A stretch of DNA of 64,000 nt from Sipunculus nudus (lineage: Eukaryota; Annelida; Sipuncula; Golfingiida; Sipunculidae). A model generated the notes under the pieces. That model ran no database searches and was not told the origin of the DNA. It was given only the letters and a program-made list of their open reading frames with translations. Positions 36,096 to 49,919 of the stretch are shown here, piece by piece. Within the stretch, counting starts at the first letter, position 1. Each line of letters starts with the position of its first letter. The stretch is from contig CM049315.1 of the NCBI GenBank assembly GCA_026874595.1, forward strand, positions 77,917,401 through 77,981,400, written 5' to 3'. The position numbers and the translations under genes were made by a program.

Positions 36096-39000
36096 AATTG
36101 CATTAATTTGACCAAGATTTTAGTAGAAGCAAAGAGTGTTTCAAATATTGGAGGAAAATATGCATCCCTTCAAAAGTTATTGCGTTCATAAGACAATAAC
36201 TATAATTCGGCTGATTTGACCTTGAAGATGCTTATCAAGGTCAGCAGGTTTCAAACTCATCTGAGAATTTGAAAGTAACTATTGATGTACCAAATTTGAG
36301 GACAAATTTGGAAATACGACAACAGTTATGGGGTTCACAAAAATGTTACATTTCGGAAGATTTTACCTTGAAAAGAAAAGTCAGATGAAATTTCGGCGGG
36401 AACAATGAGTATTTCAAATTTTGAGAAAAATATACAATCCTTCAAATATTATCTCCTCCACAAGACAATAATTATAATAATCCGCTGATTTGACCTTGAA
36501 GATTATGGTCAAAATCACCAGGTTTCACACTCGTCCTAGAGCTTGGTAGGAACAATTGGTGTACTATATTGAAGACAAAATGTGAAAAACTTCAAAAGTT
36601 ATGGGTTAAGAAAATTTACATTTTGGATTTTACCTTGAAGATGAAGGCCAATGTCAGTGGTTTTCGAACTCCTCCGAGATTTTGGTATGAACAATAGAGT
36701 GTTTAAAATTTAAGCAGGAAATTTATAGCCGCTCAAAAGTTATCGCGATCACACAGTATCCTACAGATGGGGACGACATGACAGATGATGGCACTGAAAC
36801 AACATACCTCCCAGGGGGGGGGGGGGAGGGGGGCAGAGATAAAAATACAGGTGACATCAGCTCTTTGCAGGAACTAATGGTATTCTCCATGATAATTATG
36901 CATGCAAAGAATCATCGCAATCAATGCACCAGTTATTAAGATACTGGAGTTTTTGTATCAAAATTTTTCATTATTTTCATTACAGTCCCCAGAGCTTGGA
37001 GTATATTGGTGATTGGGACCTTATTTCATGTTTCTAAGATATTTTATTGACCTCCCAGGATGTGAAGTGAGAAGATTTTATGTGCAATGGTTACAATTTT
37101 TTCCTTGTTAACGGATGACAGCTTATTTGAAGGTCTCAAACAGAGAAAAAAATGCGTAAAATATGAAGAAATACAGGTGGCGCCACCAGTTTGCAGAAAC
37201 TGCTGAAACACTCCATGATTAATAGGCATGCAAAAAATCATGGTGATCAATGTATTAGTTGTGCAGATACTGGAGCTTTTGTATATTTTTTTTATTATTC
37301 CGGTAGTACTTACGAGCCCTATTGCTCAGAGGATATGGGTAACAGAGACCCTATTTCAGGTAATCATGAAGACTTTTCATGAGCCTCTTTGGATGATAAG
37401 TTAAAAGATTCTACGTCAAACAGTGATGATATGTGCCCTGTTGAAAGATAAAGCTTTATTTGAATTGTCTCAGGAATAGAGAAAAAAAACAATGCCACTA
37501 GTCTGCTGAATTGAAGATAGAGTCCATGATCAGTATGAATGCAAAGAATCATGGTGATCAATGCATTAGTTATTCAGGTACTGTAACGTTTGTATCTAAT
37601 TTTTAATTATTCTTGGGGGTCTTTTGAGCCCCTTAGCTTGGAGGATATGGGTAACAGAGACCTTATTTCAGGTTTCCACAGAGACTTTTCATGGTCCTGT
37701 CTTGATGACAAGATAGAAGAGTCCAGGTCAAGCGGTTGTGATATGTGCCTTGTTAACAGTTGACAACTTCTTTGAAGGTCTCAAAATAGAGAAAAAAAAT
37801 CGATCAATGCAGAAGTAATTCAGATACTTGTGCTTTTGTATATTTTGTTTTATTATTATGGGGGTACCTACGAGACCCGTAACTCAGAGAATATGGAAAA
37901 CATAGACCTAATTTCAGGTTTCCATGGAGATTTTATGGACCTCCCAGGATGCGGAGTAAAAAGAATTCAAGGTCCAATGGTTACGATTTGTGCCCTATTA
38001 ATGGACGGACGGCCGGACGGCATGATAGCCGGACGGAAGACAGACAAAGAGTGATCGCTATAGCTCAGATGATCTTCAGTCAGTTGAGCAAAAAACTGTT
38101 AAAAAACAATAACTGAAGCTACAGAATTATGATGAATACAGGTTTGTACATTTCATCAATACATCTTGGAGGGCACAAAGTTGTACAAAATCTAAAAGGG
38201 CAGAAATTTAATTGAAAGAAATACAAAATCAATAAATATTGTAAGTTAATACAACACACGTTCTGTATTTTATAAACACTGTTATATCTTGTCGCATTTT
38301 TTGTTGTTTGTTGGTTGGTTTACCTTTACGCAGCTTCGATTTTTTTTATTCAATTCTGTTGAGGGTTCGGTAAATGTCTCTTACACACACACGGCGATGT
38401 CCAGCAGATAAGTGCAGATATGGTCAGAATACTTCAGTTTGTGATAGAAGCACCCAATTTTCGATGTATGTTTCTTTAAAAACCTTTACAAGAAAAAAAG
38501 GTTAGCCAGTCAAAAGTCCAATATGGCCGCATTTTTAGCGAACCTGTGAGCTTATGCGATGGTGCGGCGTCGTCCGTCGTGCGTCGTGCGTCGTCTGTAC
38601 GTTAACCATACCTATCTCAAAAATGGCAGCAGCTAGCATCACCAAATTTTTTGCATAAAATTAGTCATCTAAAAAACTCAATCGGATTTTGTTTTTTTTT
38701 TTCCTAACAGCATTTTGTTAGATTTTATAGGGAAAAAGCTAAAAAAGCTTTAAAAATCTTCTTCTCCGAAACTGTCCAGCCAAATTGTCCAATATTTCAC
38801 AGAAATAATTCCTTGGAACAATCTTTTTTAAGTTTGTTCGAATGGTTCAAGTTCAGAGATTTTTGGCCGAGATACAGGAGGTTGAACTTTGTAAACTGTG
38901 CAAAAAAGCATATTAAAATTTGAATCTCAGAAACGGCTGTAGCTATCATCACCAAATTTATGCCAATGTTGGTCACATAGGTCATATCTGAAATTGAGGT

Positions 39001-40706
39001 ATTGGTGCCGCCACCTGCATCGGCCTTTTTTGTACAGGGTCATCAGTGCCTGTATCCTACTGAGGGCTATAAAAAACTTCTTCTCTGAGACCATTTGGCC
39101 AAAATGTTTAATATCGCTCAGAAATGATCCTAGGGTAGTGCTTTCTGAAGTTTGTTCAAATGGTCTCTTTTCAGTGACTTTTGGCTTAGTTATGGGAAGC
39201 TGAATTTAGTCATATGCCATAACAGCCCATTTTAGCCCAGTGGCTACAAAGATCCTCTCAAAAGCCACTGGGCCAAATTCTTAAATCTCACATATTAATT
39301 ATCCTCAGATGTTGATAATTCAAGTTTGTTCAAATGGTTTTGGTTCAGTGATTTTTGGCTGAATTATGGGGAGCTTAACTTAGCCATTTTGCTGTATTTA
39401 TCCATATGAGTTATAAACCTGTGAAATGTTTTTCGACTGATGCCACTGAAGCCAGTTTGTTAGCGAACCTGTGAGCTTATGCGATGGTGTGGCGTCGTCC
39501 GGCGTCCGTCGTCCGTCGTCTGTCGTCCGTCGTTTGTACGTTAAACCCATACTATCTTGAAAACGGCAAGAATTAGCATCACGAAATATTATGCATAAAA
39601 TTAGTCATCTAAAAAACTCTATCGGATTTTGCTTATTTTTTGACTAACTGCATTTTCTGAGATTTTATAGGGAAAAAACTAAAAAAAAGCTTAAAAAATC
39701 TTCTTCTCCGAATCTGTTCAGCTAAATTGTCCAAATGATTCCTGGAACAATCTCTCTCAAGTCTGTTGGAATGGTTTAAGTTCGGTGATTTTTGGCAGAG
39801 TTACAGGAAGTTGAACTTAGTCATCTGTCCAAAAAAGCATACTAAAATTACAATCTCAAAAATGGCTTGAGCTATCATCACCAAATTTTATGCCAATGTT
39901 GGTCACATGAGTCATATCTGAAATTGAGGTATTGGTGGCGCCACCTGCACCGGCCTTTTTTGTACGGGGGTCATCAGTGCCCGTATCATACTGACAGCTA
40001 CAAATAACTTCTTCTCTGAAACGAAATGGCCAAATTGTTTAATATCACACAGAAATAATCCTAGGGTAGTGCTTTCTGAAGTTTGTTCGAATGGTCTCAG
40101 TTCAGTGACTTTTGGCTAAGTTATGGGAAGCTAAATTTAGTCATATGCCATAACAGCCCATTTCAGCTAAGTGGCTACAAAAATCTTCTTCTCAAAAACC
40201 ATTGGGCCAAATTCTTAAATCTCACAATTAATTATCCTTAGATGTTGATAAATCAAGTTTGTTCAAATGGTCTCAGTTCAGTGACTTTTGGCAGAGTTAT
40301 GGGAAGCTGAATTTAGTCATATGCCATAACAGCCCATGTTAGCTAAGTGGCTACAAAAATCTTCTTCTCAAAAACCACTGGGCCAAATTCTTAAATCTCA
40401 TAAATTAATTATCCTTAGACGTTGATAATTCAAGTTTGTTCTAATGGTTTTGGTTCAATGATTTTTGGCTGAGTTATGGTAAGCTGAACTTTGCCATTTT
40501 GCTGTATTTTCCCATATGAGTTATAAACCTACAAAACGTTTTTCGACTGATGATACTGAGGCCAGTTTGTTTAATATTTTGCAAGAATATTTCCCTGAAT
40601 CATTCTAATAATAATTGTCTTTTATGGTTCCAAAAAATGAATTTTGGCTGAATTATGAAGATTGAATTGAGTCATTATTCCATATATGTTAGCTGTGTGA
40701 AGCATT
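36096..40706 (+). repeat. Array copy 2
   Basis: 4611 bases. It shares ACGGCGATG and TCCTTGGAAC variants with copy 1, but has the full second-arm head and the TTAGTAGAAGC start found in copies 3 and 4. Confidence 0.9.
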
Positions 40707-43700
40707 AATTGCATTAATTTGACCAAGATTTTAGTAGAAGCAAAGAGTGTTTCAAATATTGGAGGAAAATATGCATCCCTTCAAAAGTTATTGCGTTCAT
40801 AAGACAATAACTATAATTCGGCTGATTTGACCTTGAAGATGCTTATCAAGGTCAGCAGGTTTCAAACTCATCTGAGAATTTGAAAGTAACTATTGATGTA
40901 CCAAATTTGAGGACAAATTTGGAAATACGACAACAGTTATGGGGTTCACAAAAATGTTACATTTCGGAAGATTTTACCTTGAAAAGAAAAGTCAGATGAA
41001 ATTTCGGCGGGAACAATGAGTATTTCAAATTTTGAGAAAAATATACAATCCTTCAAATATTATCTCCTCCACAAGACAATAATTATAATAATCCGCTGAT
41101 TTGACCTTGAAGATTATGGTCAAAATCACCAGGTTTCACACTCGTCCTAGAGCTTGGTAGGAACAATTGGTGTACTATATTGAAGACAAAATGTGAAAAA
41201 CTTCAAAAGTTATGGGTTAAGAAAATTTACATTTTGGATTTTACCTTGAAGATGAAGGCCAATGTCAGTGGTTTTCGAACTCCTCCGAGATTTTGGTATG
41301 AACAATAGAGTGTTTAAAATTTAAGCAGGAAATTTATAGCCGCTCAAAAGTTATCGCGATCACACAGTATCCTACAGATGGGGACGACATGACAGATGAT
41401 GGCACTGAAACAACATACCTCCCAGGGGGGGGGAGGGGGGCAGAGATAAAAATACAGGTGACATCAGCTCTTTGCAGGAACTAATGGTATTCTCCATGAT
41501 AATTATGCATGCAAAGAATCATCGCAATCAATGCACCAGTTATTAAGATACTGGAGTTTTTGTATCAAAATTTTTCATTATTTTCATTACAGTCCCCAGA
41601 GCTTGGAGTATATTGGTGATTGGGACCTTATTTCATGTTTCTAAGATATTTTATTGACCTCCCAGGATGTGAAGTGAGAAGATTTTATGTGCAATGGTTA
41701 CAATTTTTTCCTTGTTAACGGATGACAGCTTATTTGAAGGTCTCAAACAGAGAAAAAAATGCGTAAAATATGAAGAAATACAGGTGGCGCCACCAGTTTG
41801 CAGAAACTGCTGAAACACTCCATGATTAATAGGCATGCAAAAAATCATGGTGATCAATGTATTAGTTGTGCAGATACTGGAGCTTTTGTATATTTTTTTT
41901 ATTATTCCGGTAGTACTTACGAGCCCTATTGCTCAGAGGATATGGGTAACAGAGACCCTATTTCAGGTAATCATGAAGACTTTTCATGAGCCTCTTTGGA
42001 TGATAAGTTAAAAGATTCTACGTCAAACAGTGATGATATGTGCCCTGTTGAAAGATAAAGCTTTATTTGATTGTCTCAGGAATAGAGAAAAAAAAACAAT
42101 GCCACTAGTCTGCTGAATTGAAGATAGATTCCATGATCAGTATGAATGCAAAGAATCATGGTGATCAATGCATTAGTTATTCAGGTACTGTAACGTTTGT
42201 ATCTAATTTTTAATTATTCTTGGGGGTCTTTTGAGCCCCTTAGCTTGGAGGATATGGGTAACAGAGACCTTATTTCAGGTTTCCACAGAGACTTTTCATG
42301 GTCCTCTCTTGATGACAAGATAGAAGAGTCCAGGTCAAGCGGTTGTGATCTGTGCCTTGTTAACAGTTGACAACTTCTTTGAAGGTCTCAAAATAGAGAA
42401 AAAAAATCGATCAATGCAGAAGTAATTCAGATACTTGTGCTTTTGTATATTTTGTTTTATTATTATGGGGGTACCTACGAGACCCGTAACTCAGAGAATA
42501 TGGAAAACATAGACCTAATTTCAGGTTTCCATGGAGATTTTATGGACCTCCCAGGATGCGGAGTAAAAAGAATTCAAGGTCCAATGGTTACGATTTGTGC
42601 CCTATTAATGGACGGACGGCCGGACGGCATGATAGCCGGACGGAAGACAGACAAAGAGTGATCGCTATAGCTCAGATGATCTTCAGTCAGTTGAGCAAAA
42701 AACTGTTAAAAAACAATAACTGAAGCTACAGAATTATGATGAATACAGGTTTGTACATTTCATCAATACATCTTGGAGGGCACAAAGTTGTACAAAATCT
42801 AAAAGGGCAGAAATTTAATTGAAAGAAATACAAAATCAATAAATATTGTAAGTTAATACAACACACGTTCTGTATTTTATAAACACTGTTATATCTTGTC
42901 GCATTTTTTGTTGTTTGTTGGTTGGTTTACCTTTACGCAGCTTCGATTTTTTTTATTCAATTCTGTTGAGGGTTCGGTAAATGTCTCTTACACACACACG
43001 GTGATGTCCAGCAGATAAGTGCAGATATGGTCAGAATACTTCAGTTTGTGATAGAAGCACCCAATTTTCGATGTATGTTTCTTTAAAAACCTTTACAAGA
43101 AAAAAAGGTTAGCCAGTCAAAAGTCCAATATGGCCGCATTTTTAGCGAACCTGTGAGCTTATGCGATGGTGCGGCGTCGTCCGTCGTGCGTCGTGCGTCG
43201 TCTGTACGTTAACCATACCTATCTCAAAAATGGCAGCAGCTAGCATCACCAAATTTTTTGCATAAAATTAGTCATCTAAAAAACTCAATCGGATTTTGTT
43301 TTTTTTTTCCTAACAGCATTTTGTTAGATTTTATAGGGAAAAAGCTAAAGAAGCTTTAAAAATCTTCTTCTCCGAAACTGTCCAGCCAAATTGTCCAATA
43401 TTTCACAGAAATAATCCCTTGGAACAATCTTTTTTAAGTTTGTTCGAATGGTTCAAGTTCAGAGATTTTTGGCCGAGATACAGGAGGTTGAACTTTGTAA
43501 ACTGTGCAAAAAAGCATATTAAAATTTGAATCTCAGAAACGGCTGTAGCTATCATCACCAAATTTATGCCAATGTTGGTCACATAGGTCATATCTGAAAT
43601 TGAGGTATTGGTGCCGCCACCTGCATCGGCCTTTTTTGTACAGGGTCATCAGTGCCTGTATCCTACTGAGGGCTATAAAAAACTTCTTCTCTGAGACCAT

Positions 43701-45312
43701 TTGGCCAAAATGTTTAATATCGCTCAGAAATGATCCTAGGGTAGTGCTTTCTGAAGTTTGTTCAAATGGTCTCTTTTCAGTGACTTTTGGCTTAGTTATG
43801 GGAAGCTGAATTTAGTCATATGCCATAACAGCCCATTTTAGCCCAGTGGCTACAAAGATCCTCTCAAAAGCCACTGGGCCAAATTCTTAAATCTCACATA
43901 TTAATTATCCTCAGATGTTGATAATTCAAGTTTGTTCAAATGGTTTTGGTTCAGTGATTTTTGGCTGAATTATGGGGAGCTTAACTTAGCCATTTTGCTG
44001 TATTTATCCATATGAGTTATAAACCTGTGAAATGTTTTTCGACTGATGCCACTGAAGCCAGTTTGTTAGCGAACCTGTGAGCTTATGCGATGGTGTGGCG
44101 TCGTCCGGCGTCCGTCGTCCGTCGTCTGTCGTCCGTCGTTTGTACGTTAAACCCATACTATCTTGAAAACGGCAAGAATTAGCATCACGAAATATTATGC
44201 ATAAAATTAGTCATCTAAAAAACTCTATCGGATTTTGCTTATTTTTTGACTAACTGCATTTTCTGAGATTTTATAGGGAAAAAACTAAAAAAAAGCTTAA
44301 AAAATCTTCTTCTCCGAATCTGTTCAGCTAAATTGTCCAAATGATTCCTGGAACAATCTCTCTCAAGTCTGTTGGAATGGTTTAAGTTCGGTGATTTTTG
44401 GCAGAGTTACAGGAAGTTGAACTTAGTCATCTGTCCAAAAAAGCATACTAAAATTACAATCTCAAAAATGGCTTGAGCTATCATCACCAAATTTTATGCC
44501 AATGTTGGTCACATGAGTCATATCTGAAATTGAGGTATTGGTGGCGCCACCTGCACCGGCCTTTTTTGTACGGGGGTCATCAGTGCCCGTATCATACTGA
44601 CAGCTACAAATAACTTCTTCTCTGAAACGAAATGGCCAAATTGTTTAATATCACACAGAAATAATCCTAGGGTAGTGCTTTCTGAAGTTTGTTCGAATGG
44701 TCTCAGTTCAGTGACTTTTGGCTAAGTTATGGGAAGCTAAATTTAGTCATATGCCATAACAGCCCATTTCAGCTAAGTGGCTACAAAAATCTTCTTCTCA
44801 AAAACCATTGGGCCAAATTCTTAAATCTCACAATTAATTATCCTTAGATGTTGATAAATCAAGTTTGTTCAAATGGTCTCAGTTCAGTGACTTTTGGCAG
44901 AGTTATGGGAAGCTGAATTTAGTCATATGCCATAACAGCCCATGTTAGCTAAGTGGCTACAAAAATCTTCTTCTCAAAAACCACTGGGCCAAATTCTTAA
45001 ATCTCATAAATTAATTATCCTTAGACGTTGATAATTCAAGTTTGTTCTAATGGTTTTGGTTCAATGATTTTTGGCTGAGTTATGGTAAGCTGAACTTTGC
45101 CATTTTGCTGTATTTTCCCATATGAGTTATAAACCTACAAAACGTTTTTCGACTGATGATACTGAGGCCAGTTTGTTTAATATTTTGCAAGAATATTTCC
45201 CTGAATCATTCTAATAATAATTGTCTTTTATGGTTCCAAAAAATGAATTTTGGCTGAATTATGAAGATTGAATTGAGTCATTATTCCATATATGTTAGCT
45301 GTGTGAAGCATT
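40707..45312 (+). repeat. Array copy 3
   Basis: 4606 bases. It has ACGGTGATG and CCCTTGGAAC and the CTAAAGAAGC variant shared with copies 4-6, and keeps GGTAAGCTGAAC as in copies 1 and 2. It has a one-base loss near 42070 (TTTGATTGTC). Confidence 0.9.
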
Positions 45313-48300
45313 AATTGCATTAATTTGACCAAGATTTTAGTAGAAGCAAAGAGTGTTTCAAATATTGGAGGAAAATATGCATCCCTTCAAAAGTTATTGC
45401 GTTCATAAGACAATAACTATAATTCGGCTGATTTGACCTTGAAGATGCTTATCAAGGTCAGCAGGTTTCAAACTCATCTGAGAATTTGAAAGTAACTATT
45501 GATGTACCAAATTTGAGGACAAATTTGGAAATACGACAACAGTTATGGGGTTCACAAAAATGTTACATTTCGGAAGATTTTACCTTGAAAAGAAAAGTCA
45601 GATGAAATTTCGGCGGGAACAATGAGTATTTCAAATTTTGAGAAAAATATACAATCCTTCAAATATTATCTCCTCCACAAGACAATAATTATAATAATCC
45701 GCTGATTTGACCTTGAAGATTATGGTCAAAATCACCAGGTTTCACACTCGTCCTAGAGCTTGGTAGGAACAATTGGTGTACTATATTGAAGACAAAATGT
45801 GAAAAACTTCAAAAGTTATGGGTTAAGAAAATTTACATTTTGGATTTTACCTTGAAGATGAAGGCCAATGTCAGTGGTTTTCGAACTCCTCCGAGATTTT
45901 GGTATGAACAATAGAGTGTTTAAAATTTAAGCAGGAAATTTATAGCCGCTCAAAAGTTATCGCGATCACACAGTATCCTACAGATGGGGACGACATGACA
46001 GATGATGGCACTGAAACAACATACCTCCCAGGGGGGGGGAGGGGGGCAGAGATAAAAATACAGGTGACATCAGCTCTTTGCAGGAACTAATGGTATTCTC
46101 CATGATAATTATGCATGCAAAGAATCATCGCAATCAATGCACCAGTTATTAAGATACTGGAGTTTTTGTATCAAAATTTTTCATTATTTTCATTACAGTC
46201 CCCAGAGCTTGGAGTATATTGGTGATTGGGACCTTATTTCATGTTTCTAAGATATTTTATTGACCTCCCAGGATGTGAAGTGAGAAGATTTTATGTGCAA
46301 TGGTTACAATTTTTTCCTTGTTAACGGATGACAGCTTATTTGAAGGTCTCAAACAGAGAAAAAAATGCGTAAAATATGAAGAAATACAGGTGGCGCCACC
46401 AGTTTGCAGAAACTGCTGAAACACTCCATGATTAATAGGCATGCAAAAAATCATGGTGATCAATGTATTAGTTGTGCAGATACTGGAGCTTTTGTATATT
46501 TTTTTTATTATTCCGGTAGTACTTACGAGCCCTATTGCTCAGAGGATATGGGTAACAGAGACCCTATTTCAGGTAATCATGAAGACTTTTCATGAGCCTC
46601 TTTGGATGATAAGTTAAAAGATTCTACGTCAAACAGTGATGATATGTGCCCTGTTGAAAGATAAAGCTTTATTTGAATTGTCTCAGGAATAGAGAAAAAA
46701 AAACAATGCCACTAGTCTGCTGAATTGAAGATAGATTCCATGATCAGTATGAATGCAAAGAATCATGGTGATCAATGCATTAGTTATTCAGGTACTGTAA
46801 CGTTTGTATCTAATTTTTAATTATTCTTGGGGGTCTTTTGAGCCCCTTAGCTTGGAGGATATGGGTAACAGAGACCTTATTTCAGGTTTCCACAGAGACT
46901 TTTCATGGTCCTCTCTTGATGACAAGATAGAAGAGTCCAGGTCAAGCGGTTGTGATCTGTGCCTTGTTAACAGTTGACAACTTCTTTGAAGGTCTCAAAA
47001 TAGAGAAAAAAAATCGATCAATGCAGAAGTAATTCAGATACTTGTGCTTTTGTATATTTTGTTTTATTATTATGGGGGTACCTACGAGACCCGTAACTCA
47101 GAGAATATGGAAAACATAGACCTAATTTCAGGTTTCCATGGAGATTTTATGGACCTCCCAGGATGCGGAGTAAAAAGAATTCAAGGTCCAATGGTTACGA
47201 TTTGTGCCCTATTAATGGACGGACGGCCGGACGGCATGATAGCCGGACGGAAGACAGACAAAGAGTGATCGCTATAGCTCAGATGATCTTCAGTCAGTTG
47301 AGCAAAAAACTGTTAAAAAACAATAACTGAAGCTACAGAATTATGATGAATACAGGTTTGTACATTTCATCAATACATCTTGGAGGGCACAAAGTTGTAC
47401 AAAATCTAAAAGGGCAGAAATTTAATTGAAAGAAATACAAAATCAATAAATATTGTAAGTTAATACAACACACGTTCTGTATTTTATAAACACTGTTATA
47501 TCTTGTCGCATTTTTTGTTGTTTGTTGGTTGGTTTACCTTTACGCAGCTTCGATTTTTTTTATTCAATTCTGTTGAGGGTTCGGTAAATGTCTCTTACAC
47601 ACACACGGTGATGTCCAGCAGATAAGTGCAGATATGGTCAGAATACTTCAGTTTGTGATAGAAGCACCCAATTTTCGATGTATGTTTCTTTAAAAACCTT
47701 TACAAGAAAAAAAGGTTAGCCAGTCAAAAGTCCAATATGGCCGCATTTTTAGCGAACCTGTGAGCTTATGCGATGGTGCGGCGTCGTCCGTCGTGCGTCG
47801 TGCGTCGTCTGTACGTTAACCATACCTATCTCAAAAATGGCAGCAGCTAGCATCACCAAATTTTTTGCATAAAATTAGTCATCTAAAAAACTCAATCGGA
47901 TTTTGTTTTTTTTTTCCTAACAGCATTTTGTTAGATTTTATAGGGAAAAAGCTAAAGAAGCTTTAAAAATCTTCTTCTCCGAAACTGTCCAGCCAAATTG
48001 TCCAATATTTCACAGAAATAATCCCTTGGAACAATCTTTTTTAAGTTTGTTCGAATGGTTCAAGTTCAGAGATTTTTGGCCGAGATACAGGAGGTTGAAC
48101 TTTGTAAACTGTGCAAAAAAGCATATTAAAATTTGAATCTCAGAAACGGCTGTAGCTATCATCACCAAATTTATGCCAATGTTGGTCACATAGGTCATAT
48201 CTGAAATTGAGGTATTGGTGCCGCCACCTGCATCGGCCTTTTTTGTACAGGGTCATCAGTGCCTGTATCCTACTGAGGGCTATAAAAAACTTCTTCTCTG

Positions 48301-49919
48301 AGACCATTTGGCCAAAATGTTTAATATCGCTCAGAAATGATCCTAGGGTAGTGCTTTCTGAAGTTTGTTCAAATGGTCTCTTTTCAGTGACTTTTGGCTT
48401 AGTTATGGGAAGCTGAATTTAGTCATATGCCATAACAGCCCATTTTAGCCCAGTGGCTACAAAGATCCTCTCAAAAGCCACTGGGCCAAATTCTTAAATC
48501 TCACATATTAATTATCCTCAGATGTTGATAATTCAAGTTTGTTCAAATGGTTTTGGTTCAGTGATTTTTGGCTGAATTATGGGGAGCTTAACTTAGCCAT
48601 TTTGCTGTATTTATCCATATGAGTTATAAACCTGTGAAATGTTTTTCGACTGATGCCACTGAAGCCAGTTTGTTAGCGAACCTGTGAGCTTATGCGATGG
48701 TGTGGCGTCGTCCGGCGTCCGTCGTCCGTCGTCTGTCGTCCGTCGTTTGTACGTTAAACCCATACTATCTTGAAAACGGCAAGAATTAGCATCACGAAAT
48801 ATTATGCATAAAATTAGTCATCTAAAAAACTCTATCGGATTTTGCTTATTTTTTGACTAACTGCATTTTCTGAGATTTTATAGGGAAAAAACTAAAAAAA
48901 AGCTTAAAAAATCTTCTTCTCCGAATCTGTTCAGCTAAATTGTCCAAATGATTCCTGGAACAATCTCTCTCAAGTCTGTTGGAATGGTTTAAGTTCGGTG
49001 ATTTTTGGCAGAGTTACAGGAAGTTGAACTTAGTCATCTGTCCAAAAAAGCATACTAAAATTACAATCTCAAAAATGGCTTGAGCTATCATCACCAAATT
49101 TTATGCCAATGTTGGTCACATGAGTCATATCTGAAATTGAGGTATTGGTGGCGCCACCTGCACCGGCCTTTTTTGTACGGGGGTCATCAGTGCCCGTATC
49201 ATACTGACAGCTACAAATAACTTCTTCTCTGAAACGAAATGGCCAAATTGTTTAATATCACACAGAAATAATCCTAGGGTAGTGCTTTCTGAAGTTTGTT
49301 CGAATGGTCTCAGTTCAGTGACTTTTGGCTAAGTTATGGGAAGCTAAATTTAGTCATATGCCATAACAGCCCATTTCAGCTAAGTGGCTACAAAAATCTT
49401 CTTCTCAAAAACCATTGGGCCAAATTCTTAAATCTCACAATTAATTATCCTTAGATGTTGATAAATCAAGTTTGTTCAAATGGTCTCAGTTCAGTGACTT
49501 TTGGCAGAGTTATGGGAAGCTGAATTTAGTCATATGCCATAACAGCCCATGTTAGCTAAGTGGCTACAAAAATCTTCTTCTCAAAAACCACTGGGCCAAA
49601 TTCTTAAATCTCATAAATTGATTATCCTTAGACGTTGATAATTCAAGTTTGTTCTAATGGTTTTGGTTCAATGATTTTTGGCTGAGTTATGGTTAGCTGA
49701 ACTTTGCCATTTTGCTGTATTTTCCCATATGAGTTATAAACCTACAAAACGTTTTTCGACTGATGATACTGAGGCCAGTTTGTTTAATATTTTGCAAGAA
49801 TATTTCCCTGAATCATTCTAATAATAATTGTCTTTTATGGTTCCAAAAAATGAATTTTGGCTGAATTATGAAGATTGAATTGAGTCATTATTCCATATAT
49901 GTTAGCTGTGTGTAGCATT
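45313..49919 (+). repeat. Array copy 4
   Basis: 4607 bases. Its first part resembles copy 3 (TTAGTAGAAGC start), while its last part switches to the copy 5/6 type (AAATTGATTATCC, GGTTAGCTGAAC, GTGTGTAGCA). Confidence 0.9.
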